Positions 37,571 through 48,757 of a DNA stretch of 64,000 bases are shown piece by piece (within the stretch, counting starts at the first letter, position 1; every line of letters starts with the position of its first letter). The notes beneath the pieces were generated by a model that saw only the letters and a program-made list of their open reading frames with translations, had not been told where the DNA came from and made no database searches. The DNA is from Antedon mediterranea (Eukaryota > Echinodermata > Crinoidea > Comatulida > Antedonidae), in NCBI RefSeq assembly GCF_964355755.1, contig NC_092670.1:28385795-28449794 (forward strand), in the 5' to 3' direction. The translations under genes and the position numbers were made by a program.

Positions 37571-39479
37571 AAAAATTATTCACAAAAAAAAAAGTAAAGT
37601 GTACAGAATAGCTTCAAATCGCATTTGGAGACGTTTTAGAGTATTTTGTGATTTTCGAAAAAACTTGTTAACATAAAAACACCAAATTGCTTAGAATAGC
37701 TTAAAATCGCATTTGGAGACGTTTTAGACCATTTTGTGACTTTCGAAAAAACTTGTTAACATAAAAACATCAAAGTGTACAGAATAGCTTCAAATCGTAT
37801 TTTGAGACATTTTAGACCCTTTTGTGATTTTCGAAAAAACTTGGTTACATAAAAACATCAAAGTGTACAGAATAGCTTCAAATCGTATTTTGAGACATTA
37901 TAGACATTTTGTGATTTTCGAAAAAACTTGTAAACATAAAAACACCAAAGTGCTTAGAAAAGCTTCAAATCGCATTTGGAGACATTTTAGACCATTTTGT
38001 GATTTTCGAAATAACTCGTTACCATAAAAACACCAAAGTGCTTAGAAAAGCTTCAAATCGCATTTGGAGACATTTTAGACCATTTTGTGATATTCAAAAA
38101 AACTCGTTACCATAAAAACACCAAAGTGCTTAGAATTGCTTCAAATCGCATTTGGAGACGTTTTAGACCATTTTGTGATTTTCTAAAAAAGGTGTTAACA
38201 TAAAAACATCAAAGTGCTTAAAATCACATTAGAAACCGTTTTAGACCATTTTTGTGATTTTCGAAAAAACTTGTTAACATAAAAACACCAAAGTGCTTAG
38301 AATAGCTTCAAATCGCATTTGGAGACGTTTTAGACCATTTTGTGATTTTCGAAAAAACTTTTAAACATAAAAACACCAAAGTGCTTAGAAAAGCTTCAAA
38401 TCGCATTTGGAGACGTTTTAGACCATTTTGTGATTTTCGAAAAAAACTTGTTAAAATAAAAACACCAAATTGCTTAGAATAGTTTCAAATCGCATTTGGA
38501 GACGTTTTAGACCATTTTCTGATTTTCGAAAAAACTTATTAACATAAAAACACCAAAGTGCTAAGAATAGCTTGAAATCGCATTTGGAGACATTTTAAAC
38601 CATTTTGTGATTTTCGAAAAAATTCGTTAACATAAAAACATCAAAGTGCTTAAAATCACATTAGAAACCGTTTTAGACCATTTTGATCATTTCGATAAAA
38701 CTTTTCACACAAAAACATCAAAGAGCACAAAATAGCTTAATATCGTATTTAAAAACGTTTTTGACCATTTTGAGCATTTCGACAAAAATTATTCACACAA
38801 AACAGCAAAGTGTACAGAATAGCTTCAAATCGCATTTGGAGACGTTTTAGACCATTTTGTGATTTTCGAAAAAACTTGTTAACATAAAAACACCAAAGTG
38901 CTTAGAATAGCTTCAAATCGCATTTGGAGACGTTTTAGACCATTTTGTGATTTTCTAAAAAAGTTGTTAACATAAAAACATCAAAGTGCTTAAAATCACA
39001 TTAGAAACCGTTTTAGACCATTTTGTGATTTTCGAAAAAACTTGTTAACATAAAAACACCAAAGTGCTTAGAATAGCTTCAAATCGCATTTGGAGACGTT
39101 TTAGACCATTTTGTGATTTTCGAAAAAACTTTTAAACATAAAAACACCAAAGTGCTTAGAAAAGCTTCAAATCGCATTTGGAGACGTTTTAGACCATTTT
39201 GTGATTTTCGAAAAAACTTTTAAACATAAAAACACCAAAGTGCTAAGAATAGCTTGAAATCGCATTTGGAGACATTTTAAACCATTTTGTGATTTTCGAA
39301 AAAATTCGTTAACATAAAAACATCAAAGTGCTTAAAATCACATTAGAAACCGTTTTAGACCATTTTGATCATTTCGATAAAACTTTTCACACAAAAACAT
39401 CAAAGAGCACAAAATAGCTTAATATCGTATTTAAAAACGTTTTTGACCATTTTGAGCATTTCGACAAAAATTATTCACA

Positions 39480-41110
39480 CAAAACCGCAAAGTGTACAGA
39501 ATAGCTTCAAATCGCATTTGGAGACGTTTTAGACCATTTTGTGATTTTCGAAAAAACTTGTTAACATAAAAACACCAAAGTGCTTAGAATAGCTTCAAAT
39601 CGCATTTTGTGACATTTTCGACCATTTTGTGATTTTCGAAAAAACTTGTTAACATAAAAACACCGAATTGCTTAGAATAGCTTAAAATCGCATTTGGAGA
39701 CGTTTTATACCATTTTGTGATTTTCGAAAAAACTTGTTAACATAAAAACACCGAATTGCTTAGAATAGCTTAAAATCGCATTTGGAGACGTTTTATACCA
39801 TTTTGTGATTTTCGAAAAAACTTGTTAACATAAAAACACCAAAGTGCTTAGAATAGCTTCAAATCGCATTTTGAGACGTTTTAGACCATTTTGTGATTTT
39901 CGAAAAAACTTGTTAACATAAAAACACCAATTTGCTTAGAATAGCTTAAAATCGCATTTGGAGACGTTTTAGACCATTTTGTGATTTTCGAAAAAACTTG
40001 TTAACATAAAAACACCAAAGTGCTTAGAATAGCTTCAAATCGCATTTTGTGACATTTTAGACCATTTTGTGATTTTCGAAAAAACTTAACATAAAAACAC
40101 CAAATTGCTTAGAATAGCTTAAAATCGCATTTGGAGACGTTTTATACCATTTTGTGATTTTCGAAAAAACTTTTTAACATAAAAACACCAAAGTGCTTAG
40201 AGTAGCTTCAAATCGCATTTGGAGACGTTTTAGACCATTTTGTGATTTTCGAAAAAACTTGTTAACATAAAAACAACAAAGTGCTTAGAATACCTTAAAA
40301 TCGCATTTGGAGACGTTTTATACCATTTTGTGATTTTCGAAAAAACTTGTTAACATAAAAACACCAAAGTGCTTAGAATAGCTTCAAATCGCATTTTGAG
40401 ACGTTTTAGACCATTTTGTGATTTTCGAAAAAACTTGTTAACATAAAAAACACCAAAGTGCTTAGAATTGCTTCAAATCGCATTTGGAGACGTTTTAGAC
40501 CATTTTGTAATTTTCTAAAAAAGTTGTTAACACAAAAACATCAAAGAGCACAAAATAGCTTAATATAGTATTTAAAAACGTTTTTGACCATTTTGAGCAT
40601 TTTGACAAAAATTATTCACACTAAACAGCAAAGTGTACAGAATAGCTTCAAATCGCATTTGGAGACGTTTTAGACCATTTTTTGATTTTCGAAAAAACTT
40701 GTTAACATAAAAACACCAAAGTGCTTAGAATAGCTTCAAATCGCATTTTGTGACATTTTCGACCATTTTGTGATTTTCGAAAAAACTTGTTAACATAAAA
40801 ACACCGAATTGCTTAGAATAGCTTAAAATCGCATTTGGAGACGTTTTATACCATTTTGTGATTTTCGAAAAAACTTGTTAACATAAAAACACCGAATTGC
40901 TTAGAATAGCTTAAAATCGCATTTGGAGACGTTTTATACCATTTTGTGATTTTCGAAAAAACTTGTTAACATAAAAACACCAAAGTGCTTAGAATAGCTT
41001 CAAATCGCATTTTGAGACGTTTTAGACCATTTTGTGATTTTCGAAAAAACTTGTTAACATAAAAACACCAATTTGCTTAGAATAGCTTAAAATCGCATTT
41101 GGAGACGTTT
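39480..41110 (-). repeat. Satellite A duplicated segment, 1141 bp spacing
   Basis: cgcattttgtgacattttcg occurs at 39601 and 40742, followed in each case by two identical caccgaattgcttagaatag monomers. A further 682 bp spacing links gaccattttgatcatttcg near 38677 and 39359. Confidence 0.8.
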
Positions 41111-42008
41111 TAGACCATTTTGTGATTTTCTAAAAAAGTTGTTAACACAAAAACATCAAAGAGCACAAAATAGCTTAATATAGTATTTAAAAACGTTTTT
41201 GACCATTTTGAGCATTTTGACAAAAATTATTAACACTAAACAGCAAAGTGTACAGAATAGCTTCAAATCGCATTTGGAGACGTTTTAGACCATTTTTTGA
41301 TTTTCGAAAAAACTTGTTAACATAAAAACATCAAAGTGTACAGAATAGCTTCAAATTGCTTTTTGAGACATTATAGACCCTTTTGTGATTTTCGAAAAAA
41401 CTTGGTTCCACAAAAACACCAAAGTGCTTAAAATAGCTTCAAATCGCATTTGGAGACGTTTTACACCATTTTGTGACTTTCGAAAAAACTTGTTAACATA
41501 AAAACATCAAAGTGTACAGAATAGCTTCAAATCGCATTTTGAGACATTTTAGACCCTTTTGTGATTTTCGAAAAAACTTGTTAACATAAAAACACCAAAG
41601 TGCTTAGAATAGCTTCAAATCGCATTTGGAGACGTTTTAGACCATTTTGTGAATTTCGAAAAAACTTGTTAACATAAAAACATCAAAGTGTACAGAATAG
41701 CTTCAAATCGCATTTTGAGACATTTTAGACTCTTTTGTGATTTTCGAAAAAACTTGGTTACACAAAAACACCAAAGTGCTTAAAATAGCTTCAAATCGCA
41801 TTTGGAGACGTTTTAGACCATTTTGTGATTTTCAAAAAAACTTGTTAACATAAAAACACCAAAGTGCTAAGAATAGCTTGAAATCGCATTTGGAGACATT
41901 TTAGACCATTTTGTGATTTTCGAAAAAACTCGTTAACATAAAAACATAAAAGTGCTTAAAATAACATTAGAAACCGTTTTAGACCATTTTGAGCATTTCG
42001 ATAAAACT

Positions 42009-42094
42009 TTTTTATTCTAACAACTTTTTTAGAAAATCACAAAATGGTCTAAAACGGTTTCTAATGTGATTTTAAGCACTTTGATGTTTTTATG
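42009..42094 (+). repeat. Satellite A, 86 bp + orientation fragment
   Basis: Orientation returns to + here (ctaacaacttttttagaaaa) and continues, after LTR-3, at about 46146 with ttaacaacttttttag. Confidence 0.85.
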
Positions 42095-43191
42095 TGTGGG
42101 GATAAATCTAATCATGTGATAATTAAATACTGCCCCCTATAGGTGTTACTGCCCCCTATAATTGTAACAGTCTTTTTCAAATGATTTTCTTTCTTTTGTA
42201 TTCATGAACCGGTCAAGGAAGCAGATAGTTTTGTCTCTTACTTAATTAAAGATCTGATTAAAAGGTAATTACTCTACTTTATACATATATTACTTTGTTA
42301 TACATTTATAAGATTCTGTTATGTTTAAGAAACATTAATGTTGTATTTTAAGATGATTGCATTCATAGGCCTAGACATTTGTTTTGGGTTAACCTTGACT
42401 CATGGAATGTGCAGTTAGGAAGCCTATTGAATAGTATTGTGTTACAATCTTTGAACTAGGATTTTATGCCATATAATGTTATAATATATACTTTTGTGAT
42501 AAACCTTCTTTGTATTAACAAAATATGTTTAGATAGATTTAGTAATGTTTAGTTTATAGAAGATAGTTTCTAGTTAACAGTTTGTATAAAATAGTTCATC
42601 CTACAGTTCACACTTGATTAATTTGTACACACGAGGCTACCATGCTCGTGATAGATCGTCATGTAGTGCGTCCTCTATTTATCATACAAAATGGCTGCGC
42701 CCATGGATTTGTTATTGTTTATATATTTTACACAAACCTAAGATTATAACTCCTTGATTCAATGAATAGACTAAGTTTAGTATTCAAATAGTGTGAGTAA
42801 ATTCCAACATGCATTTATTCTAGTAATATAATAGTAATATTCAGGCACTTATGATGCAATTGTGTAGGTAATTAATTAGGTATTTGTATACTCTAACAAA
42901 GTATACAGAGGCTGTTTAGGTAGACGTGCCGTTTGACGTAATAGTCGCAGTCCTCAGAGAGAATCCTTTTTATTAGAGTCGCCTGTTAAGTGAGGTCGTT
43001 ACTAAGAATTGGCTTGTATTTTAGAATATTATTTACTTTTGTTTCTCATTGTATTTATTTTGTGGTTTTCAGGACCATACTGATCTCTATTGTTATGCTA
43101 AAAACAAATTAAAACCAAATACACCACCGGACCGTGGTAAAAGTGAGAAAAGGCGTGTTTTTCCTTTTGTGTTGTCGTCCACATCCTTACA
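42095..43191 (+). repeat. LTR-3 5' long terminal repeat
   Basis: 1097 bp, TGTGGGGATAAA to TCCTTACA. An 18 bp direct repeat, ttactgccccctata, lies near 42126-42160. Confidence 0.9.
42585..42592 (+). promoter_or_regulatory. TATA-like box in LTR-3
   Basis: tataaaat in a less AT-biased context (gtttgtataaaatagttc), repeated at 44047-44054 in the 3' LTR. A plausible core promoter for element transcription; not tested. Confidence 0.45.
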
Positions 43192-43194
43192 ATT

Positions 43195-43211
43195 TGGTGT
43201 CAGAAGTGGGA
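43195..43211 (+). other. LTR-3 primer binding site (tRNA-Leu type)
   Basis: tggtgtcagaagtggga, three bases after the LTR end, complements the 3' end of metazoan tRNA-Leu (with CCA) with one difference from the human sequence I know. This primer is common among gypsy elements. Confidence 0.8.
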
Positions 43212-43249
43212 TCGTGGATCGTATTTGGCTTTAACATTAGAGATCAGTG

Positions 43250-43567
43250 ATGGCAAGCAAGGCATCGTTGCGAGATGTGCAGAGGACGGTTGATGAGCTA
43301 AGAGCCGAACTAGAAGCAACTAGGCGTGCTGCCCATGGTAATGGAAACACAGTATATGTTCTCCCAGAGAAGAAGATGAGACACTTTGTGGGAGCCGAAG
43401 GGGAATGTGTGGAGTCCTTTGTTGAAGACAATGGTACTGGGGACGTTTACCCTGACTGGCCTGATGATGCTGGCATTGACTCTGAAAATGCTGAAAAGAT
43501 TCTTCTTGTTGTGAATAATATTAAGTTTGAGGACAAACTCAGCTTAAACAGGGGAGTGTGGGGATAA
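43250..43567 (+). pseudogene. gag: LTR-3 gag N-terminal remnant fused to 3' sequence
   Basis: 105 codons from the ATG at 43250. Residues 1-35 (MASKASLRDVQRTVDELRAE and on) are a predicted short coiled coil. VYVLPEKKMRHFVG (about 35-48) followed by VESFVED resembles the start of gypsy Gag capsid regions. From about residue 62 (NGTGDVYPDWPDD) the frame reads an acidic sequence unlike Gag that runs to the polypurine tract and into the 3' LTR, where it stops. This suggests a large deletion joined early gag to the far 3' end of the element. The product is probably non-functional. Confidence 0.68.
43546..43556 (+). other. LTR-3 polypurine tract
   Basis: The short aaacaggggag tract ends at the 3' LTR start. 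Confidence 0.6.
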
Positions 43568-44493
43568 ATCTAATCATGTGATAATTAAATACTGCCCCCT
43601 ATAGGTGTTACTGCCCCCTATAATTGTAACAGTCTTTTTCAAATGATTTTCTTTCTTTTGTATTCATGAACCGGTCAAGGAAGCAGATAGTTTTGTCTCT
43701 TACTTAATTAAAGATCTGATTAAAAGGTAATTACTCTACTTTATACATATATTACTTTGTTATACATTTATAAGATTCTGTTATGTTTAAGAAACATTAA
43801 TGTTGTATTTTAAGATGATTGCATTCATAGGCCTAGACATTTGTTTTGGGTTAACCTTGACTCATGGAATGTGCAGTTAGGAAGCCTATTGAATAGTATT
43901 GTGTTACAATCTTTGAACTAGGATTTTATGCCATATAATGTTATAATATATACTTTTGTGATAAACCTTCTTTGTATTAACAAAATATGTTTAGATAGAT
44001 TTAGTAATGTTTAGTTTATAGAAGATAGTTTCTAGTTAACAGTTTGTATAAAATAGTTCATCCTACAGTTCACACTTGATTAATTTGTACACACGAGGCT
44101 ACCATGCTCGTGATAGATCGTCATGTAGTGCGCCCTCTATTTATCATACAAAATGGCTGCGCCCATGGATTTGTTATTGTTTATATATTTTACACAAACC
44201 TAAGATTATAACTCCTTGATTCAATGAATAGACTAAGTTTAGTATTCAAATAGTGTGAGTAAATTCCAACATGCATTTATTCTAGTAATATAATAGTAAT
44301 ATTCAGGCACTTATGATGCAATTGTGTAGGTAATTAATTAGGTATTTGTATACTCTAACAAAGTATACAGAGGCTGTTTAGGTAGACGTGCCGTTTGACG
44401 TAATAGTCGCAGTCCTCAGAGAGAATCCTTTTTATTAGAGTCGCCTGTTAAGTGAGGTCGTTACTAAGAATTGGCTTGTATTTTAGAATATTA

Positions 44494-45982
44494 TTAGGTT
44501 ATATGCATGATATGCATATAACCTCTTGATTCTGTCAAAATCTTTATTTATTTATTTATTTATTTATTTATTCTTTCCTTAGCACTATTTTGTCCGTGCA
44601 TTATCTTGGCATCAGTTTAATCTAGCTAAGTCAAGTTTTCAGAGTATATTCCTTATGGCCAGGAATCGATGTGGTTATATTTTCACGATGCGTAATCAAA
44701 AATTACGCGGTCTACGCGCGATTTTACGAAATCACGTTTGTAATCATATCTTCACAAGCATGAATCACAATTAAACAAAATTTGGTACTCATAAATTTCA
44801 GGTCATATTTCATCATATGGCAATACAATTACGTGCGTAGCGCATATAACGCTTGCGTACGCGCGCTTAAAATGTTCAAAATTGTCAAAATTTATTTTCG
44901 ATGAAATTAGAGTACGTTTCAGGCAATTTTAAGCGTTTAAAAAATTGCCATGAGTGCGCAAATTTTTGCACGCGCACTGCGCGTTAAACGTTAATGCGCA
45001 CTCTTTTTGCCCGATTTCTGTTTTACAATCTTTCTTTAATAATATCATCATATTTGATTCAGGTTTCAACTCGGAATTGCGTTATACGAGCACGTCAAAA
45101 GTGATTGGCTACGCACGTATAAGTTAACAAAATGGTGAAAATATGCTAAATTTTTAAATTAATATATATCGTCAGAATGCAGGGGAACACCTATTTTTTA
45201 TTTCATTTTCTTGAAGTGTATGTATCATATGTATGATTTATTATCAAATTAAGAGAACCAAAGTTGATTAAGTCATCATTAATTGCATATTAAATTTAAA
45301 AAAAATAATTTCGACAATCAAACAAATTATGACATTTTCTTAGGCCAAAATAACAAACTTAACATTAACTTTCTTCCTTCAAAAGTTCATATATTAAAGT
45401 TAAAAGTATGTAGTTTGACAGTGCATCATTTGTTTACATTTTAAAGATGTCATCATAGTAAAAAATTATAATTCATTTCGGTATGTAATAATCTATTTGC
45501 ATCAAAGTGGTTACTGCATAGTAAATACACGGAGGAATCTTTCTACAAATTTTAGTCAGTTGTGTATGGCTCGGTGGTCTGTGCTCGTGTCTATGGCATT
45601 CAAGGTACCGAGATCGAGTCTCACCTTGGGAAACGAAATAAGATTTTTTTTTTATTATCCGTATTGTTTGTTCAAATTTATTTCTTAGTGTATAGATTAT
45701 ACACATGATTTATAATGAAATCTAGATAAAAATTAACTTATGTCTTTATTATTATGTAACAACAAATGTGGTTTATGACATTATACGCATATGGATCTTT
45801 GATCGGATTGTGATACCGGCTATGGTGTTCGCGTTAGCAAGGTACTAGGTCCTATCATATATTATAAATAATTAAAGATTCTGAGAAAATCAATCAATCA
45901 ATATATCTTTAAAAAATCAATTATCTTTATTTAAATCAATGCATATAACCTATAATTCGTCATAGTGACGAATTAAATCTAG
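44494..45982 (+). mobile_element. Helitron/Helentron-like non-autonomous element
   Basis: Precise insertion in the LTR-3 3' LTR. The uninterrupted 5' LTR reads gaatattatttactttt, so the element sits within tattt without a separate duplication (boundaries shift by two T). Near the left end are aggttatatgca and its inverse, forming a hairpin. The same 12-mer recurs inverted near the right end (tgcatataacct, about 45947). Then come a perfect hairpin, aattcgtca-tag-tgacgaatt, and the terminal aaatCTAG followed by T. Subterminal inverted repeats, a microsatellite (tttatttattta, about 44542-44572), a 3' hairpin and a CTAG end are the hallmarks of Helitron/Helentron derivatives. No Rep/helicase is encoded. 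A tRNA-like segment lies inside. An inverted partial copy is at 58581-58997. Confidence 0.75.
45561..45653 (+). pseudogene. tRNA-like segment with A/B boxes and T-run
   Basis: A-box-like tggctcggtgg (45567-45577), B-box-like gatcgagtc (45612-45620) and a T-run at 45644-45653 give Pol III promoter spacing. The anticodon and T arms pair poorly, so this is tRNA-derived rather than a working tRNA. It is conserved in the second copy of the element. Confidence 0.55.
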
Positions 45983-46142
45983 TTTACTTTTGTTTCTCAT
46001 TGTATTTATTTTGTGGTTTTCAGGACCATACTGATCTCTATTGTTATGCTAAAAACAAATTAAAACCAAATACACCACCGGACCGTGGTAAAAGTGAGAA
46101 AAGGCGTGTTTTTCCTTTTGTGTTGTCGTCCACATCCTTACA

Positions 46143-48040
46143 ATTGTTAACAACTTTTTTAGAAAATCACAAAATGGTCTAAAACGTCTCCAAATGCGAT
46201 TTGAAGCAATTATAAGCACTTTGGTGTTTTTATGGTAACGAGTTAATTCGAAAATCACAAAATGGTCTAAAACGTCTCCAAATGCGATTTTAAGCTATTC
46301 TAAGCACTTTGGTGTTTTTATGTTAACAAGTTTTTTCGAAAATCACAAAATGGTCTAAAACGTCTCCAAATGCGATTTGAAGCTATTCTGTACACTTTGC
46401 TGTTTTGTGAGAATAATTTTTGTCAAAATGCTCAAAATGGTCAAAAACGTTTTTAAATACTATATTAAGCTATGTTGTGCTCTTTGATGTTTTTGTGTGA
46501 AAAGTTTTATCGAAATGCTCAAAATGGTCTAAAACGGTTTCTAATGTGATTTTAAGCACTTTGATGTTTTTATGTTAACAACTTTTTTAGAAAATTACAA
46601 AATGGTCTAAAACGTCTCCAAATGCGATTTGAAGCAATTCTAAGCACTTTGGTGTTTTTTATGTTAACAAGTTTTTTCGAAAATCACAAAATGGTCTAAA
46701 ACGTCTCCAAATGCGATTTGAAGCTATTCTAAGCACTTTGGTGTTTTTATGTTAACAAGTTTTTTCGAAAATAACAAAATGGTATAAAACGTCTCCAAAT
46801 GCGATTTGAAGCTATTCTGTACACTTTGATGTTTTTATGTTAACAAGTTTTTTCGAAATTCACAAAATGGTCTAAAACGTCTCCAAATGCGATTTGAAGC
46901 AATTCTAAGCACTTTGGTGTTTTTTATGTTAACAAGTTTTTTCGAAAATCACAAAATGGTCTAAAACGTCTCCAAATGCGATTTGAAGCTATTCTAAGCA
47001 CTTTGGTGTTTTTATGTTAACAAGTTTTTTCGAAAATCACAAAATGGTATAAAACGTCTCCAAATGCGATTTTAAGCTATTCTAAGCACTTTGGTGTTTT
47101 TATGTTAACAAGTTTTTTCGAAAATCACAAAATGGTGTAAAACGTCTCCAAATGCGATTTGAAGCTATTCTAAGCAATTTGGTGTTTTTATGTTAACAAG
47201 TTTTTTCGAAAATCACAAAATGGTCTAAAACGTCTCCAAATGCGATTTGAAGCTATTCTAAGCACTTTTGTGTTTTTATGTTAACAAGTTTTTTCGAAAA
47301 TCACAAAATGATCTAAAATGTCTCCAAATGCGATTTGAAGCTTTTCTAAGCACTTTGGTGTTTTTATGTTTACAAGTTTTTTCGAAAATCACAAAATGTC
47401 TATAATGTCTCAAAATGCGATTTGAAGCTATTCTGTACACTTTGATGCTTTTATTTTAACAAGTTTTTTCGAAAATCACAAAATGGTCTAAAACGTCTCC
47501 AAATGCGATTTGAAGCTATTCTGTACACTTTGCTGTTTTGTGTGAATAATTTTTGTCAAAATGCTCAAAATGGTCAAAAACGTTTTTAAATACTATATTA
47601 AGCTATTTTGTGATCTTTGATGTTTTTGTGTGAAAAGTTTTATCGAAATGCTCAAAATGGTCTAAAACGTCTCCAAATGCGATTTAAAGCTATTCTAAGC
47701 ACTTTGGTGTTTTTATGTTAACAAGTTTTTTCGAAAATCACAAAATGGTATAAAACGTCTCCAAATGCGATTTTAAGCTATTCTAAGCAATTTGGTGTTT
47801 TTATGTTAAGTTTTTTCGAAAATCACAAAATGGTCTAAAATGTCACAAAATTCGATTTGAAGCTATTCTAAGCACTTTGGTGTTTTTGTGTAACGAAGTT
47901 TTTTCGAAAATCACAAAATGGTCTAAAATGTCTCAAAATGCGATTTGAAGCTATTCTGTACACTTTGCTGTTTTGTGTGAATAATCTTTTTCGAAAATCA
48001 CAAAATGGTGTAAAGCGTCTCCAAATGTGATTTGAAGCTA
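46143..48040 (+). repeat. Satellite A, final + orientation block
   Basis: 88 bp monomers with two B-type and one C-type unit. It ends inside a monomer at gatttgaagctata, where the unrelated satellite B begins. Confidence 0.95.
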
Positions 48041-48091
48041 TAATTATCATATTGCGTATACAGTACTTTTCACCATAAAGTTTAAAAAAAA

Positions 48092-48163
48092 GGTTTCGTC
48101 CGGGCTCGAACCAGGTACCTTCTGCGTGTTAAGCAAACGTGATAACCACTACGCCAAGAATCC
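48092..48163 (-). pseudogene. tRNA-Val(AAC)-like, family N
   Basis: 72 nt on the minus strand. The anticodon loop TTAACAC sits on a TTTGC/GCAGA stem, and the B box is GGTTCGAGCC. The acceptor pairs 5 of 7 (GGATTCT against CGAAACC). A T-run follows directly. Confidence 0.6.
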
Positions 48164-48451
48164 GCATATAACCATATAACTACATAACGCTGTGGTGTGT
48201 GTCACACATTGTGGCTTCTTAATTAAACAAATTAATTAACAAAAAATTAAAAATCCGGCTCTATAGCTTTGAGGACATGTCCCTGTAGTATGTTCATGCC
48301 AAATCCCAGCTCAATACTACAACGAATAAGGGAGGAGTAGTACTTTAAAAATCGCACTTTTTACTCAATAGTGTCCAGATGGAGGAAGAAGAGGAGAAAA
48401 TGAGTAAGTCCTAGACTCGGGTACCCCGAGTAAAAAGCACGAATGTGCGAT

Positions 48452-48757
48452 ACTCGGGGTGCAGCAAAAGAAGCTGTAATGACGTCATAAGACGGGATGT
48501 GACGTCACATACACATCAATAACCTACCAAATACGGCTATATGGTACCATCTTCGAGACGTCATATGGCTGCATCCGGATTGAAATCTAAAAATCCTGCT
48601 CTATAGATTTGAGGACATGTCCCTGTAGTATATTCATGCTAAATCCCAGCTCAATACTACAACTAATAAGGGAGGAGTAGTACTTTAAAAATCGCACTTT
48701 TTACTCAATAGTGTCCAGATGGAGGAGAAGGAGAAAATAGACTCGGGTACCCCGAGT
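48452..48757. repeat. CRE-bearing inverted-end module, copy 1
   Basis: 306 bp from actcggggtgcag to gggtaccccgagt. The ends are inverted over about 11 bp, as in a MITE, but copies always sit inside satellite B and no target duplication is evident. A partial second copy of its right half precedes it (48247-48425). Confidence 0.7.
48480..48507. promoter_or_regulatory. Paired TGACGTCA (CRE) sites
   Basis: Two perfect palindromic CREB/ATF sites exactly 20 bp apart start to start (48480 and 48500), with a third related agacgtca at 48557. Function is inferred from the motif only. Confidence 0.45.

Larger units (their letters stand above)
31613..42008 (-). repeat. Satellite A, inverted block
   Basis: The same family reads in reverse complement for 10.4 kb (tttgtgattttcgaaaaaac and similar). 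The left junction is inside a monomer (gttaacgaatt joined to aatcgtatttaaaaacg). The right junction near 42009 joins cgataaaactttt to ttattctaacaac. Open frames at 37434-37676 and 37824-38027 are satellite translations, not genes. Confidence 0.95.
42095..46142 (+). mobile_element. LTR-3: Ty3/gypsy-like element with gutted interior
   Basis: Two long LTRs (1097 bp when uninterrupted) enclose only 365 bp: a tRNA-Leu-type primer site, a gag start and a polypurine tract. No protease, reverse transcriptase or integrase remains. One substitution was seen between the LTRs (gcgtcc/gcgccc), so insertion is recent. The 3' LTR is split by a 1.49 kb Helentron-like element. The element sits in satellite A next to an inversion breakpoint. 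Target duplication is unclear: the left flank ends ttttatg and the right begins attgttaac, where satellite would read atgttaac. Confidence 0.9.
43557..46142 (+). repeat. LTR-3 3' long terminal repeat, interrupted
   Basis: 43557-44493 and 45983-46142 together match the 5' LTR. The intervening 1489 bp is an inserted element. Confidence 0.9.

Noticed and set aside
44542-44572. (ttta)n run as evidence of a LINE tail
   Set aside because: It lies near the left end of the Helentron-like element, where such elements commonly carry a microsatellite, and no LINE sequence precedes it.
45473-45706. Overlapping open frames on both strands in the Helentron-like element
   Set aside because: They run through the tRNA-like segment and T-run; no coding motif on either strand.
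42009-46150. Clear target-site duplication for LTR-3
   Set aside because: The flanks ttttatg and attgttaac do not give an unambiguous 4-5 bp duplication; small changes at the junction or the nearby inversion may have obscured it.
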